Origin: Nitrospirota bacterium
GTDB lineage: Bacteria > Nitrospirota > Thermodesulfovibrionia > Thermodesulfovibrionales > UBA6898
DNA: 64,000 nt
NCBI GenBank assembly: GCA_021825365.1
Contig: JAKAHR010000001.1
Coordinates: 1 to 64,000 of the forward strand
Reading direction: 5' to 3'
This document shows positions 44,103 through 53,475 of the stretch, one piece after another. Made by a program: the position numbers and the translations under genes. The notes below the pieces were generated by a model. It saw nothing but the letters and a program-made list of their open reading frames with translations. It was not told the origin of the DNA and did not search any database. Position 1 is the first letter of the stretch, and each line of letters begins with the position of its first letter.

Positions 44103-44672
44103 ATGATCGGCGAACACTTTGGTCACGTCTTTGATAAGCCCCTCGGCCGACTCGCGCGCCGTATTCCGGTAAGCCCGAACGTTTTGACCGTGACGGGTTT
44201 TCTCATCACCGTCTGCGCTTCTATCGTTCTCGTATCGAATGTCCGTCTTGGTGGATTACTCCTTATCAGCGGCGGCATATTCGACATCCTCGACGGAGTT
44301 GTAGCGCGCGTACAGGGCAGGGCCACGCTTTTCGGCGCGTTTCTCGATTCTTACCTTGACCGCTATGCCGATGGCTGTCTCCTGGTCGGCCTTGCGGTTT
44401 CCTTCTTTCGGACAGGCAATCTCCAGGGCATACTCCTCTGCCTCTCGGCCCTTGTTGGGGCCTTCATGGTGAGTTATGCGCGAGCCCGGGCTGAGGGTCT
44501 GGGAATTAACTGCAAGACAGGCATCATGGAGAGGCCGGAGAGGCTTGTGGTGCTCGCCTTTGGAACCGTAAGCGGTATCCTGATTCCCTCGCTGTGGGCT
44601 CTCTCCGTTCTTACTCATCTAACGGCTCTGCAGCGGTTGCACCGGGTCTGGCGAGCCTCTGCCGGGGGCTAA
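44103..44672 (+). CDS. CDP-alcohol phosphatidyltransferase (likely phosphatidylinositol-phosphate synthase)
   Basis: A 189-residue integral membrane transferase. The CDP-alcohol signature DxxDGxxARxxxxxxxxGxxxDxxxD is complete (from DILDGVVARVQG to GAFLDSYLDRYAD), with the four metal-binding aspartates. Five or six transmembrane helices are expected. It joins a CDP-lipid with an alcohol phosphate; the adjacent inositol-phosphate synthase makes inositol phosphate the likely acceptor, as in archaeal and mycobacterial inositol-lipid synthesis. Its stop overlaps the convergent cobO stop by 4 nt. Confidence 0.85.
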   Translation: MIGEHFGHVFDKPLGRLARRIPVSPNVLTVTGFLITVCASIVLVSNVRLGGLLLISGGIFDILDGVVARVQGRATLFGAFLDSYLDRYADGCLLVGLAVSFFRTGNLQGILLCLSALVGAFMVSYARARAEGLGINCKTGIMERPERLVVLAFGTVSGILIPSLWALSVLTHLTALQRLHRVWRASAGG

Positions 44673-45196
44673 AACTCTATCCCTCTTCTGGCCTCAGTCT
44701 TTTTGCTGAAGGGATGCTTGATATCCTTCATGAAGGTAACATAGTCGGCACATTCCATGATTCTGTCCGGCGCACCCTTGCCGGTCAGGACAAGCTCAAG
44801 ACCTTCCGGTTTTCCACCGAGAAAAGATAGTGCGTCTTCTTCTGAAATAACACCCTCGGCGATGAGGCAGATGAATTCGTCTATCACCATGAGATCGAAT
44901 CCTCCTCCCTCATGAAACAGGGTCTTCAGCATGGAGAGTGACTTCCGCGCCTCTGCACGAAGGGAGGGCCTGTCGATATCCGGATTGAACAAAGGAGACT
45001 TGACGCTGTCGAATACTATCGTACGCACCCCGAGGGCATCCAGAGAGGCGATCTCATTGTTGGGGTCTTTTTCCTTGAAAAACTGCGCAAAGACTGTTCT
45101 GAGCCCCCTGCTACGGGCGCGAACGGCGATTCCGACAGCTGCAGTCGTCTTCCCCTTGCCGTTGCCTGTATATATATGTATGAGACCCTTGTCCAT
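44669..45196 (-). CDS. cobO: Cob(I)yrinic acid a,c-diamide adenosyltransferase (CobA/CobO/BtuR type)
   Basis: A 175-residue P-loop enzyme that attaches the adenosyl group to cobalamin. The Walker A IHIYTGNGKGKTTAAVG opens the protein, and the DLMVIDEFICLIAEG (Walker B) and VLTGKGAPDRIMECADYVT segments are conserved. The ATG at 45196 begins the conserved domain; an upstream TTG would add seven residues. It lies 40 nt downstream of tRNA-Gly on the same strand. No other cobalamin gene is in the window. Confidence 0.9.
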   Translation of the reverse strand: MDKGLIHIYTGNGKGKTTAAVGIAVRARSRGLRTVFAQFFKEKDPNNEIASLDALGVRTIVFDSVKSPLFNPDIDRPSLRAEARKSLSMLKTLFHEGGGFDLMVIDEFICLIAEGVISEEDALSFLGGKPEGLELVLTGKGAPDRIMECADYVTFMKDIKHPFSKKTEARRGIEF

Positions 45197-45235
45197 CGTG
45201 AAAGGAGGTACTATCAATCAGGTGCTTTTCTGAGA

Positions 45236-45310
<75 letters not shown>

Positions 45311-45318
45311 GTTTGTCT

Positions 45319-45348
45319 TTTATAAATCAGTGGCGAAATAAATGTCAA
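45319..45348 (-). promoter_or_regulatory. Predicted promoter of tRNA-Gly
   Basis: On the minus strand a perfect TTGACA (45348-45343) is followed after 18 nt by TATAAA (or after 17 nt by TTATAA), ending 8 nt before the tRNA. Confidence 0.65.
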
Positions 45349-45402
45349 GCAAGTACCATTTTTTTCATGGGAAGACGACCCGCAGGACTATACAATACAA
45401 TT

Positions 45403-46620
45403 ATGGCACTGACGGATGAAACCATACGGCATCTGCTGAAGAAGATAAGCACTGATCCCATCAATAGATTCGTGTTCGCGTCAAAGGGGGAGAGAGAGGT
45501 CTATCTTGTCGGAGGGTATGTCAGGGATGTTCTTCTCGAAAGGATAGGGTTTGACAGGGATTATGTCGTGGCCGGCAGCTTGGACGCATTCCTGAGGACC
45601 ATCGCCTCACATATGGGGGGCAAGATAATCAGAATCGGCAGGTATGGTCTTTGCCGGATCGTTCTTCGTGATGGAAAGACCCTGGATTTCTCTCCCTTGT
45701 CAGGCTCAATCGAGGAAGATGTCCTCGCAAGGGACTTCACGATCAATGCCCTTGCCTGGTCACCCAAGAGCGGACTCCTCGACTACGTGGGGGGACTTCA
45801 CGACATGGCAGCCGGACTGATTGGGGCGGTCAATCCCGAGAATATCGCAAGAGATCCTGTCAGAATTCTTCGAGCCTACCGCCTGTCCTGCGACCTTGAT
45901 TTTGACATCAAAGAAGATACTGCTTATACGCTGAGGAGGTTTGGGCGACTTCTCAAGGATGAAAAAAGTGAAAGAATTACTTTAGAGGTATGCAAAATAT
46001 TTAATGCCCCAGAGCCAATTAGGACCCTGACCACGATGGCGCGCGACAATATTTTGGGTGCCATAATATATTTGAACAACAGGGAGTTATCAGATCATAT
46101 TAAAGTTCTTTCTAGATTCGTGACACTTCTTGATGCATTACCTGAAAAGTATAACTTGAGGTTGGATGAGACATTTTCGCAGAACCTGACCAGGCGCGGT
46201 CTTTTGTGTATTGTGCATTTCCTGGGCGGCGGTGCAGAACATGGACTCACCCTGAGTTCCAGAATCATGGACCGAATCCACAAGATAGAAGCAGGGCTGG
46301 GTATTCATAATAAAAGAGGGCGTATTTCCCGCCATAAGCTCTTCGAATTGTTTGAATGCCTGGGAGACGCAGCCGAGGACTTTCTGATCGTTCGTGGTCT
46401 CATCAGGTACCTGCCCGAATACACTCGATACAGGAGGGTAATGGAGAAGCCCAGTATGTCGGGGGAGGAGCTATTGCGATATACCGGTCTAATGCCGGGC
46501 CCAGCCCTTGGAAGTCTTATCAGGGCATTGAGGAGGGGGCAATATCTGCACGATAGGTGGACTAGGGCGAATACTAGACGCCTGATAGGCAAATTAAGGC
46601 TAGGTAGTTATTTAACATAA
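45403..46620 (+). CDS. CCA-adding enzyme / poly(A) polymerase-like nucleotidyltransferase
   Basis: A 405-residue class II nucleotidyltransferase. The head shows VYLVGGYVRDVLL and FDRDYVV with the catalytic aspartates, then EEDVLARDFTINALAW, which is the conserved RRDFTINA segment, and the RILRAYRLSCDLDF neck. No HD-phosphohydrolase motif follows. It may add CCA or A residues to tRNA or other RNA. The 3' part from about 46.0 kb is visibly more AT-rich than the rest. No Shine-Dalgarno is present, and a TACAAT at 45391-45396 ends 6 nt before the ATG. Confidence 0.85.
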   Translation: MALTDETIRHLLKKISTDPINRFVFASKGEREVYLVGGYVRDVLLERIGFDRDYVVAGSLDAFLRTIASHMGGKIIRIGRYGLCRIVLRDGKTLDFSPLSGSIEEDVLARDFTINALAWSPKSGLLDYVGGLHDMAAGLIGAVNPENIARDPVRILRAYRLSCDLDFDIKEDTAYTLRRFGRLLKDEKSERITLEVCKIFNAPEPIRTLTTMARDNILGAIIYLNNRELSDHIKVLSRFVTLLDALPEKYNLRLDETFSQNLTRRGLLCIVHFLGGGAEHGLTLSSRIMDRIHKIEAGLGIHNKRGRISRHKLFELFECLGDAAEDFLIVRGLIRYLPEYTRYRRVMEKPSMSGEELLRYTGLMPGPALGSLIRALRRGQYLHDRWTRANTRRLIGKLRLGSYLT

Positions 46621-46774
46621 TATATCTTATCGGTCTCTTCATATAAACAGATTCTGTGAATATCCTGTTAGTATTACTGTGAATAACCCCTTGCCCCCAC
46701 GATTGCAGCGCACTCCAACATGCATGTCTACGTATTAGGCACTCATCTTTTTGTTTATTTTCGGCTGGTTGCGA
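46621..46774. other. AT-rich convergent intergenic region
   Basis: This 154-nt gap lies between two converging genes. No terminator hairpin with a T-run, no promoter with a nearby start and no repeat was seen. Confidence 0.4.
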
Positions 46775-48007
46775 TCACTCGATAACCCTTCCCACTAAGA
46801 ATCCCTCTCGGACCTCCGCAACGCTTACAGGCACAACGGTTCCCCGAACGAATGACTCGACACCTACTTCAATTTTCAGGTAATTGCCTGATGTCCCGAC
46901 AACCGACCCGCTATCCATGCGCTGTTCCAGGACGACGTCGAGAATCTTCCCGATCTGACTCTCTCTGTATATGCGCCTCTTCAAGTCATTAAGCTCTTTC
47001 ATAACATCCATCCGCTCCCTGATCACTTCTCGATTGACATGTCCGTCGAATCCGTTCGCGTCTGTTCCCGGTCTTCTCGAATAAGGAAATACATGCAGAT
47101 AGGAAAATGCACCTTTCTTCAACATATGTACAGTTTCCTGAAATAATGAGTCAGTTTCTCCGGGAAAGCCAACAATCACGTCAGTGCCGATCGAGATGTC
47201 CGGCACTCTCGTCACGACCTGAATTAACCTGCTGCGGTATGATGAAGCAGAATAACTGCGCCTCATGCGGCTCAGAATGTGATCACTGCCGCTTTGCAGC
47301 GGTATATGAAGATGACTGCATATCCTTCCGCTGACCATAAGGTCCAACAGTTGATCATCAATCTCGTTGATCTCAATGGAACTCAGTCGAATTCTGCAAG
47401 TCTCCGTGCCACGAATGATGGCAGCAACCAGAGAGGAAAGACAGCTTCTTACAGGCAAGTCATGACCATACGTACCCAAATGTATTCCGGTGAGGACAAT
47501 CTCCTCGTAACCCGCCGCCTGCAGAGCCTGCGCCTTCTCAAGGACCTCCTCAAGAGGCAGACTCCGTGACCTGCCCCGGGCAAGAGGGACGGCACAATAG
47601 GAACACCTGTAATTACAGCCATCCTGAACCTTAAGATAAGGCCGGCTCCGACCCACACGGCCTGCTGAACGGCCAGCCCTGATGTATCCCAGATAGCCGA
47701 GTATCTCGTCTTTCCTGCTGCTGTCAACAATCTTCTCGACTCCAGGCATGTCGCTGACCTCGGAGGGTTTCAATTGAGAATAACAGCCGGTGACTATCAC
47801 CCGAGCGCCAGTTCGCGAGGCCCGTCGTATCAATTGCCTTGAATTTTGATCACTCTCGGCGGTAACCGTGCAGGTATTGACAATGCACACGTCGGGGTTA
47901 TCTCTTAATTCAACGACAGTTACGTCGTTTTCCTTGAGTGATGCCTCAAGGCTGTCGCTCTCTGCCTGGTTCACCCGGCAGCCAAGCGTTATGATCGAAA
48001 CCCTCAT
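46775..48007 (-). CDS. mtaB: tRNA t6A37 methylthiotransferase
   Basis: A 410-residue radical-SAM enzyme that converts t6A37 to ms2t6A37 in tRNA. The N-terminal UPF0004 domain binds the auxiliary [4Fe-4S] cluster (TLGCRVNQAESD, NTCTVTAESDQ, VTGCYSQLKP). The radical-SAM motif CNYRCSYCAVPLARG follows, then a TRAM-like domain at the end. The GCRVNQAES motif distinguishes MtaB from MiaB. It starts 1 nt after the miaB stop, so the two methylthiotransferases are co-transcribed. Confidence 0.9.
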   Translation of the reverse strand: MRVSIITLGCRVNQAESDSLEASLKENDVTVVELRDNPDVCIVNTCTVTAESDQNSRQLIRRASRTGARVIVTGCYSQLKPSEVSDMPGVEKIVDSSRKDEILGYLGYIRAGRSAGRVGRSRPYLKVQDGCNYRCSYCAVPLARGRSRSLPLEEVLEKAQALQAAGYEEIVLTGIHLGTYGHDLPVRSCLSSLVAAIIRGTETCRIRLSSIEINEIDDQLLDLMVSGRICSHLHIPLQSGSDHILSRMRRSYSASSYRSRLIQVVTRVPDISIGTDVIVGFPGETDSLFQETVHMLKKGAFSYLHVFPYSRRPGTDANGFDGHVNREVIRERMDVMKELNDLKRRIYRESQIGKILDVVLEQRMDSGSVVGTSGNYLKIEVGVESFVRGTVVPVSVAEVREGFLVGRVIE

Positions 48008-48008
48008 C

Positions 48009-49304
48009 CTATTCGCTGTCTGCCTTACTGCCCCACAAGGAATGGGTCATCGTCCTCTCAATCCTGATCATTGCTAAAGATCCAACCACCTCAGGGGAAG
48101 ACTCAAAGTTAACGATCTTGTTCGATCGAGTGCGTCCAGTCATCAGGCCCGCATCAGCTTCGGCAAGCCCTTCAACAAGTACTTCCTGAAGCGTTCCTTC
48201 AAGCCTTCTGTTTATTGCCCGGGTTATGTCCTCCTGCATCAGCAGCAGTTCGGTGAGCCGTTCAGACTTCACTTCATCAGGTACCTGCCCGTCCATGGTA
48301 GAGGCCTTCGTACCCTTTCGCGGCGAATACTTGAATGCGAACATGCCGTCAAACTCCATCTCCTGCAGGGAACGGACAGTAGAGTCATGCTCCTTATCCG
48401 TTTCACCGGGAAAACCCACAATAATATCGGTTGTAATGGCGATTCCCGGTATAGTCTTCCGTAGAAGCTCAACCCTCCGAGCGTACTCCCTGTATGAATA
48501 TCCCCTGTTCATCAGGCCGAGAATCCTATCAGCTCCCGACTGCAGAGGCAGATGAAGGTGCTCGCAGACGCGCGGAAGGTCGGCCATTGCAGCTATCAGG
48601 TCATCCGAGAGGTCGCGTGGATGCGATGTCACAAACCTGATACGGGGGATTCCGGTTGCGTCGATCCTCCGCAGAAGGCCGGTGAAATCCGTATCGCTAC
48701 GATAGGAATTCACGTTTTGCCCCAACAGGGTGACTTCCCGATACCCCTTTTCCTTCAATGCGCTGACCTCAGAGACAATGCTTCCGCTCGGCCGGGATAC
48801 TTCCCTCCCCCGCGTATAGGGCACAATGCAATAGCTGCAGAAATTATTACATCCATACATGATTGATACCCATGCCTTGAGCGAACTGTCGCGATCCGGG
48901 AATAATTCCTCTGTAGTTATGTCGTATGCATCATCAACATAGACACTTCCCGGACTGCCGGAAACCATCTTGGCTATGTGGGGGATATTCTGCGGACCGA
49001 GGACGAAATCAACAAACGGGGCCCTCTTGAATATGCCCCTTCCGCACTCCTGGGCCACACATCCGCTTACTGCTATCTTGACGCCCGAGCGCCTTCTCTT
49101 GATAAACTTCGTCCTGCCCAGTTGACTGTAAAATTTCTGTTCAGCCTTTTCCCTGATGGCACAGGTATTAAAGACAATGAGATCAGCCTCCTCGGGCCGA
49201 CGCGCAACTTCAAAGCCGTCCTGCACGAGAAGTCCGCGCATCTTCTCCGAGTCGTGTACATTCATCTGGCAACCATACGTATAGATGTAAACGCTCTTGC
49301 CCAT
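48009..49304 (-). CDS. miaB: tRNA i6A37 methylthiotransferase
   Basis: A 431-residue radical-SAM enzyme that makes ms2i6A37 in tRNAs reading UNN codons. It shows YTYGCQMNVHDSEKM, NTCAIREKAEQK and SGCVAQECG for the auxiliary cluster. The radical-SAM motif is CNNFCSYCIVPYTRGRE, and a C-terminal TRAM domain contains the GRTRSNKIVNF segment. The ATG at 49304 starts the conserved domain. No Shine-Dalgarno is clear; longer starts at 49337-49340 are possible. It is divergent from secA. Confidence 0.92.
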   Translation of the reverse strand: MGKSVYIYTYGCQMNVHDSEKMRGLLVQDGFEVARRPEEADLIVFNTCAIREKAEQKFYSQLGRTKFIKRRRSGVKIAVSGCVAQECGRGIFKRAPFVDFVLGPQNIPHIAKMVSGSPGSVYVDDAYDITTEELFPDRDSSLKAWVSIMYGCNNFCSYCIVPYTRGREVSRPSGSIVSEVSALKEKGYREVTLLGQNVNSYRSDTDFTGLLRRIDATGIPRIRFVTSHPRDLSDDLIAAMADLPRVCEHLHLPLQSGADRILGLMNRGYSYREYARRVELLRKTIPGIAITTDIIVGFPGETDKEHDSTVRSLQEMEFDGMFAFKYSPRKGTKASTMDGQVPDEVKSERLTELLLMQEDITRAINRRLEGTLQEVLVEGLAEADAGLMTGRTRSNKIVNFESSPEVVGSLAMIRIERTMTHSLWGSKADSE

Positions 49305-49435
49305 CTTAAAAATGTACCATGAGCGGAGAAGTTTCATCAAATAACCTTCGCCCGTCGCTGCGCAAAAAAAATCCTCCTCCCGGCGGAAAAGCCCGAGCCG
49401 CCCAAAACCATAACATGTTGAAATTTAGCCATTTC

Positions 49436-49464
49436 TTGCATTATTGCGACGATTAATTTATATT
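49436..49464 (+). promoter_or_regulatory. Predicted promoter of secA (leaderless-type)
   Basis: TTGCAT at 49436-49441 and TATATT at 49459-49464 are 17 nt apart. The -10 ends 6 nt before the secA ATG, and no Shine-Dalgarno is present, so the transcript should start at or next to the ATG. Confidence 0.55.
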
Positions 49465-49470
49465 TAATAC

Positions 49471-52083
49471 ATGTTTGGAATACTGAAAAAACTCATCGGC
49501 ACCAAGAACGAACGTGAAATCAACAGAATGCTCCCTATTGTCGACCATATCAACAGCCTGGAGTCCGGCATCGCAGTCCTGTCCGATGCAGAGCTGCGCG
49601 GCAGGACGGACGAATTCAGACGCCGGCTCGAAGATGGCGCGACACTGGATGATCTTCTGCCCGAAGCCTTTGCAGTCGCCCGGGAGGCCTCGAAACGTGT
49701 TCTCAAGATGCGGCACTTCGACGTCCAGCTGATCGGCGGGATTGTGCTTCACGAGGGGAAGATCGCCGAGATGAAGACCGGAGAGGGAAAGACTCTCGTT
49801 GCCACCCTGCCCGTCTATCTGAATGCCCTGGAAGGCAGGGGCGTCCATGTCGTAACCGTCAACGACTACCTGGCCCGGCGTGACGCCCAATGGATGGGGC
49901 CCCTTTATAACTTCCTGGGGCTGAGCGTCGGCGTCATCGTCCACGGTCTGAGCGACGAGGAACGGCAGGTTTCATACAACGCCGATATCACCTACGGAAC
50001 GAACAATGAGTTCGGCTTCGATTACCTCAGGGACAATATGAAATACGACATTTCCCAGTACGCCCAGAGGGAGCTGAATTTTGCGATTGTCGACGAGGTG
50101 GACAGCATTCTCATCGACGAGGCCCGCACGCCTCTGATTATTTCAGGGCCTTCCGAGGAATCAACAGACAAATACTATAAGATCGACAAGATAATACCGA
50201 AGCTCGGGAAAGATATCGATTACACCATTGATGAAAAAGCCCGTACCGTCATTCTTACGGAAGAAGGGAACATCAAAGCGGAGAAACTCATCGGTGCGGG
50301 AAATCTCTATGATCCGGCCAATATTGAACTTGTCCACCATGTACTGCAGGCCCTGAAGGCCCATACCCTCTTCAAGAGAGACGTTGATTATGTTGTGAAT
50401 GACGGGGAAGTGATCATCGTGGACGAGTTTACCGGCAGGCTGATGCCTGGCAGGAGATGGTCGGACGGACTGCACCAGGCGGTCGAGGCGAAAGAGGGGG
50501 TCAAGATCGCCAGCGAAAACCAGACCCTCGCGACGATCACCTTCCAGAATCTCTTCAGGATGTATAACAAACTGGCCGGCATGACGGGTACGGCAGAGAC
50601 AGAGGCCGAAGAGTTTGGCAAGATATACGCGCTGGACATTATAGTGATTCCCACAAACAGGCCGATGACCCGCATGGATCATCCGGACATGATTTACAAG
50701 ACAGAGGCCGGCAAGTTTCGTGCTGTTGTGAATGAGATAGAGGAAAGGCACGGCAACAGCCAGCCTGTCCTTGTCGGAACCATTTCGATCGAAAAATCGG
50801 AAGTGCTCAGCGGCCTCTTGAAGAAGAAGGGCATACGGCATTCGGTGCTGAACGCAAAGTACCATGAGCGTGAGGCGGAGATCATCGCCCAGGCTGGTCG
50901 CAGCTCTGCTGTAACGATAGCCACGAATATGGCGGGCCGCGGCACAGACATCATCCTCGGAGGGAACCCGGTCGGCATCGCCCGTGAGATGCTCCTCGAT
51001 AAAGAAGACATATCAGAGGAAGAACGGAGGAAGGCGCTCGAAGAGGCCGAAAAAATCTGCGCCGCTGACAGGGATAAGGTACTGGCCGCCGGAGGACTCC
51101 ACATCCTCGGGACGGAACGGCACGAGGCCCGACGCATTGACAACCAGCTCAGGGGCCGGTCAGGCAGGCAGGGCGATCCCGGTTCGTCCCGTTTCTATCT
51201 CTCCCTGGAAGACGACCTGATGAGGATCTTCGGATCTGATCGCATCTCCGGTCTCATGGCGAAACTCGGCATGGACGAGGACATCCCGATCGAAAACAAG
51301 ATGGTCTCCAAGGCGATCGAAAACGCACAGAAACGGGTTGAGGCCCAGAATTTCGATATCAGGAAGCATCTCCTCGAATATGACGATGTCATGAACAAGC
51401 AGAGGACCGAGATATATGCATTCAGAAGGGAGATACTCGAGGGTTCAAATCTGAAATCCCGCATCGAGTCCATGATCGAAGACTCCCTGGAAGAGATCAT
51501 CGAGATATACTGTCCCGAGGACAAGGGCCCCTCGGAATGGGACTTTAAGGGACTCAAGGATTCCCTCTACGGCGTCTTCTCCGTCACAGCGGATGCTCTT
51601 CCGGACGACCTGCGCTCCCTTCGGGAACAGCTGTTCGCCGCCATCCGAAACGCATACGACAGGAAGGTTGCCGAGATAGGCGCTGACATGATGGCCTACC
51701 TCGAAAAGATGATCGTACTTCAGGTGGTGGACTCGCAGTGGAAAGACCATCTCCTTGGCATGGACCATCTCAAGGAAGGAATCGGACTGAGAGGCTACGG
51801 ACAACGCGATCCGCTCGTCGAGTATAAACGCGAGGCGTTCTCCATATTTGCAGAGATGTCGGACAGGATATCGACCGAGATCGTCACCAGGCTCTTCAAG
51901 ATACAGGTGCAAAGGGACCAGACGCCGGTGCGCTCTGAGTCTCGCCGGCTTTCCCTTAATTACAACCGGGGAGAAGGGAGCGGCCCGCAGGCCGTTTCGA
52001 AAGGCAAGAAGGTCGGCCGTAACGATCCTTGTCCCTGCGGCAGCGGCAAGAAGTATAAAAAATGCTGCGGGGCGAATGAATAA
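49471..52083 (+). CDS. secA: Preprotein translocase ATPase SecA
   Basis: An 870-residue motor of the Sec export pathway. It shows the NBD1 Walker [30 protein letters not shown], the [16 protein letters not shown] Walker B and the NBD2 segments [14 protein letters not shown] and [14 protein letters not shown]. The C-terminal zinc-binding SEC-C tail ([17 protein letters not shown]) binds SecB or ribosomes. The start has a -10-like box 6 nt upstream and no Shine-Dalgarno. It overlaps the downstream GGDEF gene by 8 nt. Confidence 0.97.
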   Translation: MFGILKKLIGTKNEREINRMLPIVDHINSLESGIAVLSDAELRGRTDEFRRRLEDGATLDDLLPEAFAVAREASKRVLKMRHFDVQLIGGIVLHEGKIAEMKTGEGKTLVATLPVYLNALEGRGVHVVTVNDYLARRDAQWMGPLYNFLGLSVGVIVHGLSDEERQVSYNADITYGTNNEFGFDYLRDNMKYDISQYAQRELNFAIVDEVDSILIDEARTPLIISGPSEESTDKYYKIDKIIPKLGKDIDYTIDEKARTVILTEEGNIKAEKLIGAGNLYDPANIELVHHVLQALKAHTLFKRDVDYVVNDGEVIIVDEFTGRLMPGRRWSDGLHQAVEAKEGVKIASENQTLATITFQNLFRMYNKLAGMTGTAETEAEEFGKIYALDIIVIPTNRPMTRMDHPDMIYKTEAGKFRAVVNEIEERHGNSQPVLVGTISIEKSEVLSGLLKKKGIRHSVLNAKYHEREAEIIAQAGRSSAVTIATNMAGRGTDIILGGNPVGIAREMLLDKEDISEEERRKALEEAEKICAADRDKVLAAGGLHILGTERHEARRIDNQLRGRSGRQGDPGSSRFYLSLEDDLMRIFGSDRISGLMAKLGMDEDIPIENKMVSKAIENAQKRVEAQNFDIRKHLLEYDDVMNKQRTEIYAFRREILEGSNLKSRIESMIEDSLEEIIEIYCPEDKGPSEWDFKGLKDSLYGVFSVTADALPDDLRSLREQLFAAIRNAYDRKVAEIGADMMAYLEKMIVLQVVDSQWKDHLLGMDHLKEGIGLRGYGQRDPLVEYKREAFSIFAEMSDRISTEIVTRLFKIQVQRDQTPVRSESRRLSLNYNRGEGSGPQAVSKGKKVGRNDPCPCGSGKKYKKCCGANE

Positions 52084-53473
52084 GATCTTCTGCATTGGCG
52101 ATCTTTTCACCAGGGAGCACGACTCCGTGCTATTTTCGAAGCACCGCAGCATCTTTAAGTTTAAGTCGATACATAACCTGCGGTACCGGCCGGAAAACCG
52201 CCCCGACATCATCATTGTGGATAAAAATCAGAGTGCAGAACCTTCCTTCAAGGAGTTTCTCCGGGAATTCTCCGGCGTACCCAAGATTGTCTATTCGCCG
52301 GATAATGTCTTCCGGGGCTTCTCCCGATGGCTGAAGCACGCACCCGTTTATCCGGTGTATGCCCCCTCCCCGCGCGATCTCGACTTCCTTATTGACAAGG
52401 CGCTTCGGGACAAGGATATCCTGGATCAAAACGCACTCCTGAAGAAGCAGCTGTCATCCCTGTCCCAGGAGCTGGGCTTCTTCGAGGAGGTGAGCAAGAC
52501 CCTGACATCTACTCTTGAACTCGGCGAGATCCTGACGACCATCATGAAGAAGTCGAGAAAACTGATCAAGGCCGAGACCTGGTCGCTCCTCCTTCTCGAC
52601 GAGGAGACGGGTGAACTGGTTTTCGAGAAGATCACCGGCAAGAAGGAAGACAAGAAGAAGATCAAGAAGTTCAGGCTCAAGCTGGGCGAGGGAATCGCCG
52701 GCTGGGTCGCCCAGGAGGGTATTCCCGTCGTGGTCCCCGACGTTTCCATCGACAAGCGGTTCTGTTCAAAGATCGACAAGGAAACGAATTATCGCACAAA
52801 GTCGCTGATGTGCGTTCCGATAAAGAGCAAGGGGTCCACACTGGGGGTCCTCGAGATCGTGAACAAGATCACTGATGAACCATTCACCAAGGACGACCTT
52901 GCCCTTATGATGCGGCTGGTCGACCATGCCGCCATCGCCATTGAGCGGGCTTCCCTCTACCAGAAGATGGCGGAGCTTTCCATCACCGACGACCTGACCA
53001 AGCTCTTCAATACACGATATCTCAACAGGACCCTTGAGATAGAGATCACCCGGTCGAAGCGGCACAGCTCATCTCTTTCCCTCATCTTCATGGACGTCGA
53101 TCACTTCAAGACCATCAATGACAACTATGGGCATCTGGTGGGCAGCAAACTGCTCGTCGAAATGGGCCAACTGCTCATCAAGAGCCTGCGCACCATCGAC
53201 ATTGTCGCACGATACGGGGGGGATGAATTCGTGATCGTTTTGCCCCAGACTACCCCGCAGGCCGCGATACAGATCGCCGAACGTATTCGCCGCGCCATCG
53301 AGCAGAATATCTTCCTCAAGAAGGACGGCTATTCGCTCCGGCTGACCGCGAGTTTCGGGGTTGCTTCCTACCCCGAAAGCGCCAAGTCCAAGGAGGACCT
53401 TCTGCGGCTCGCGGATGAGGCCATGTACCGGGTTAAATATAATAACCGGAACGGAGTTTATGCTATAGTATAG
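52076..53473 (+). CDS. GAF-GGDEF diguanylate cyclase
   Basis: A 465-residue cytoplasmic protein. Residues 1-120 resemble a degenerate receiver domain ([10 protein letters not shown], then PKIVYSPDN) without a secure phosphoacceptor. A short coiled linker follows, then a GAF domain at about 150-290 ([30 protein letters not shown]) and a GGDEF domain with the active [11 protein letters not shown] loop. It should make c-di-GMP. The start lies inside the secA stop region (8-nt overlap), and the next gene, an MglA-like GTPase, begins 2 nt after it. Confidence 0.9.
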   Translation: MNKIFCIGDLFTREHDSVLFSKHRSIFKFKSIHNLRYRPENRPDIIIVDKNQSAEPSFKEFLREFSGVPKIVYSPDNVFRGFSRWLKHAPVYPVYAPSPRDLDFLIDKALRDKDILDQNALLKKQLSSLSQELGFFEEVSKTLTSTLELGEILTTIMKKSRKLIKAETWSLLLLDEETGELVFEKITGKKEDKKKIKKFRLKLGEGIAGWVAQEGIPVVVPDVSIDKRFCSKIDKETNYRTKSLMCVPIKSKGSTLGVLEIVNKITDEPFTKDDLALMMRLVDHAAIAIERASLYQKMAELSITDDLTKLFNTRYLNRTLEIEITRSKRHSSSLSLIFMDVDHFKTINDNYGHLVGSKLLVEMGQLLIKSLRTIDIVARYGGDEFVIVLPQTTPQAAIQIAERIRRAIEQNIFLKKDGYSLRLTASFGVASYPESAKSKEDLLRLADEAMYRVKYNNRNGVYAIV

Positions 53474-53475
53474 GG

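Noticed and set aside
45201-45209. AAAGGAGGT on the plus strand near cobO
   Set aside because: It looks like a perfect Shine-Dalgarno but no plausible frame follows. It lies in the minus-strand leader between tRNA-Gly and cobO.
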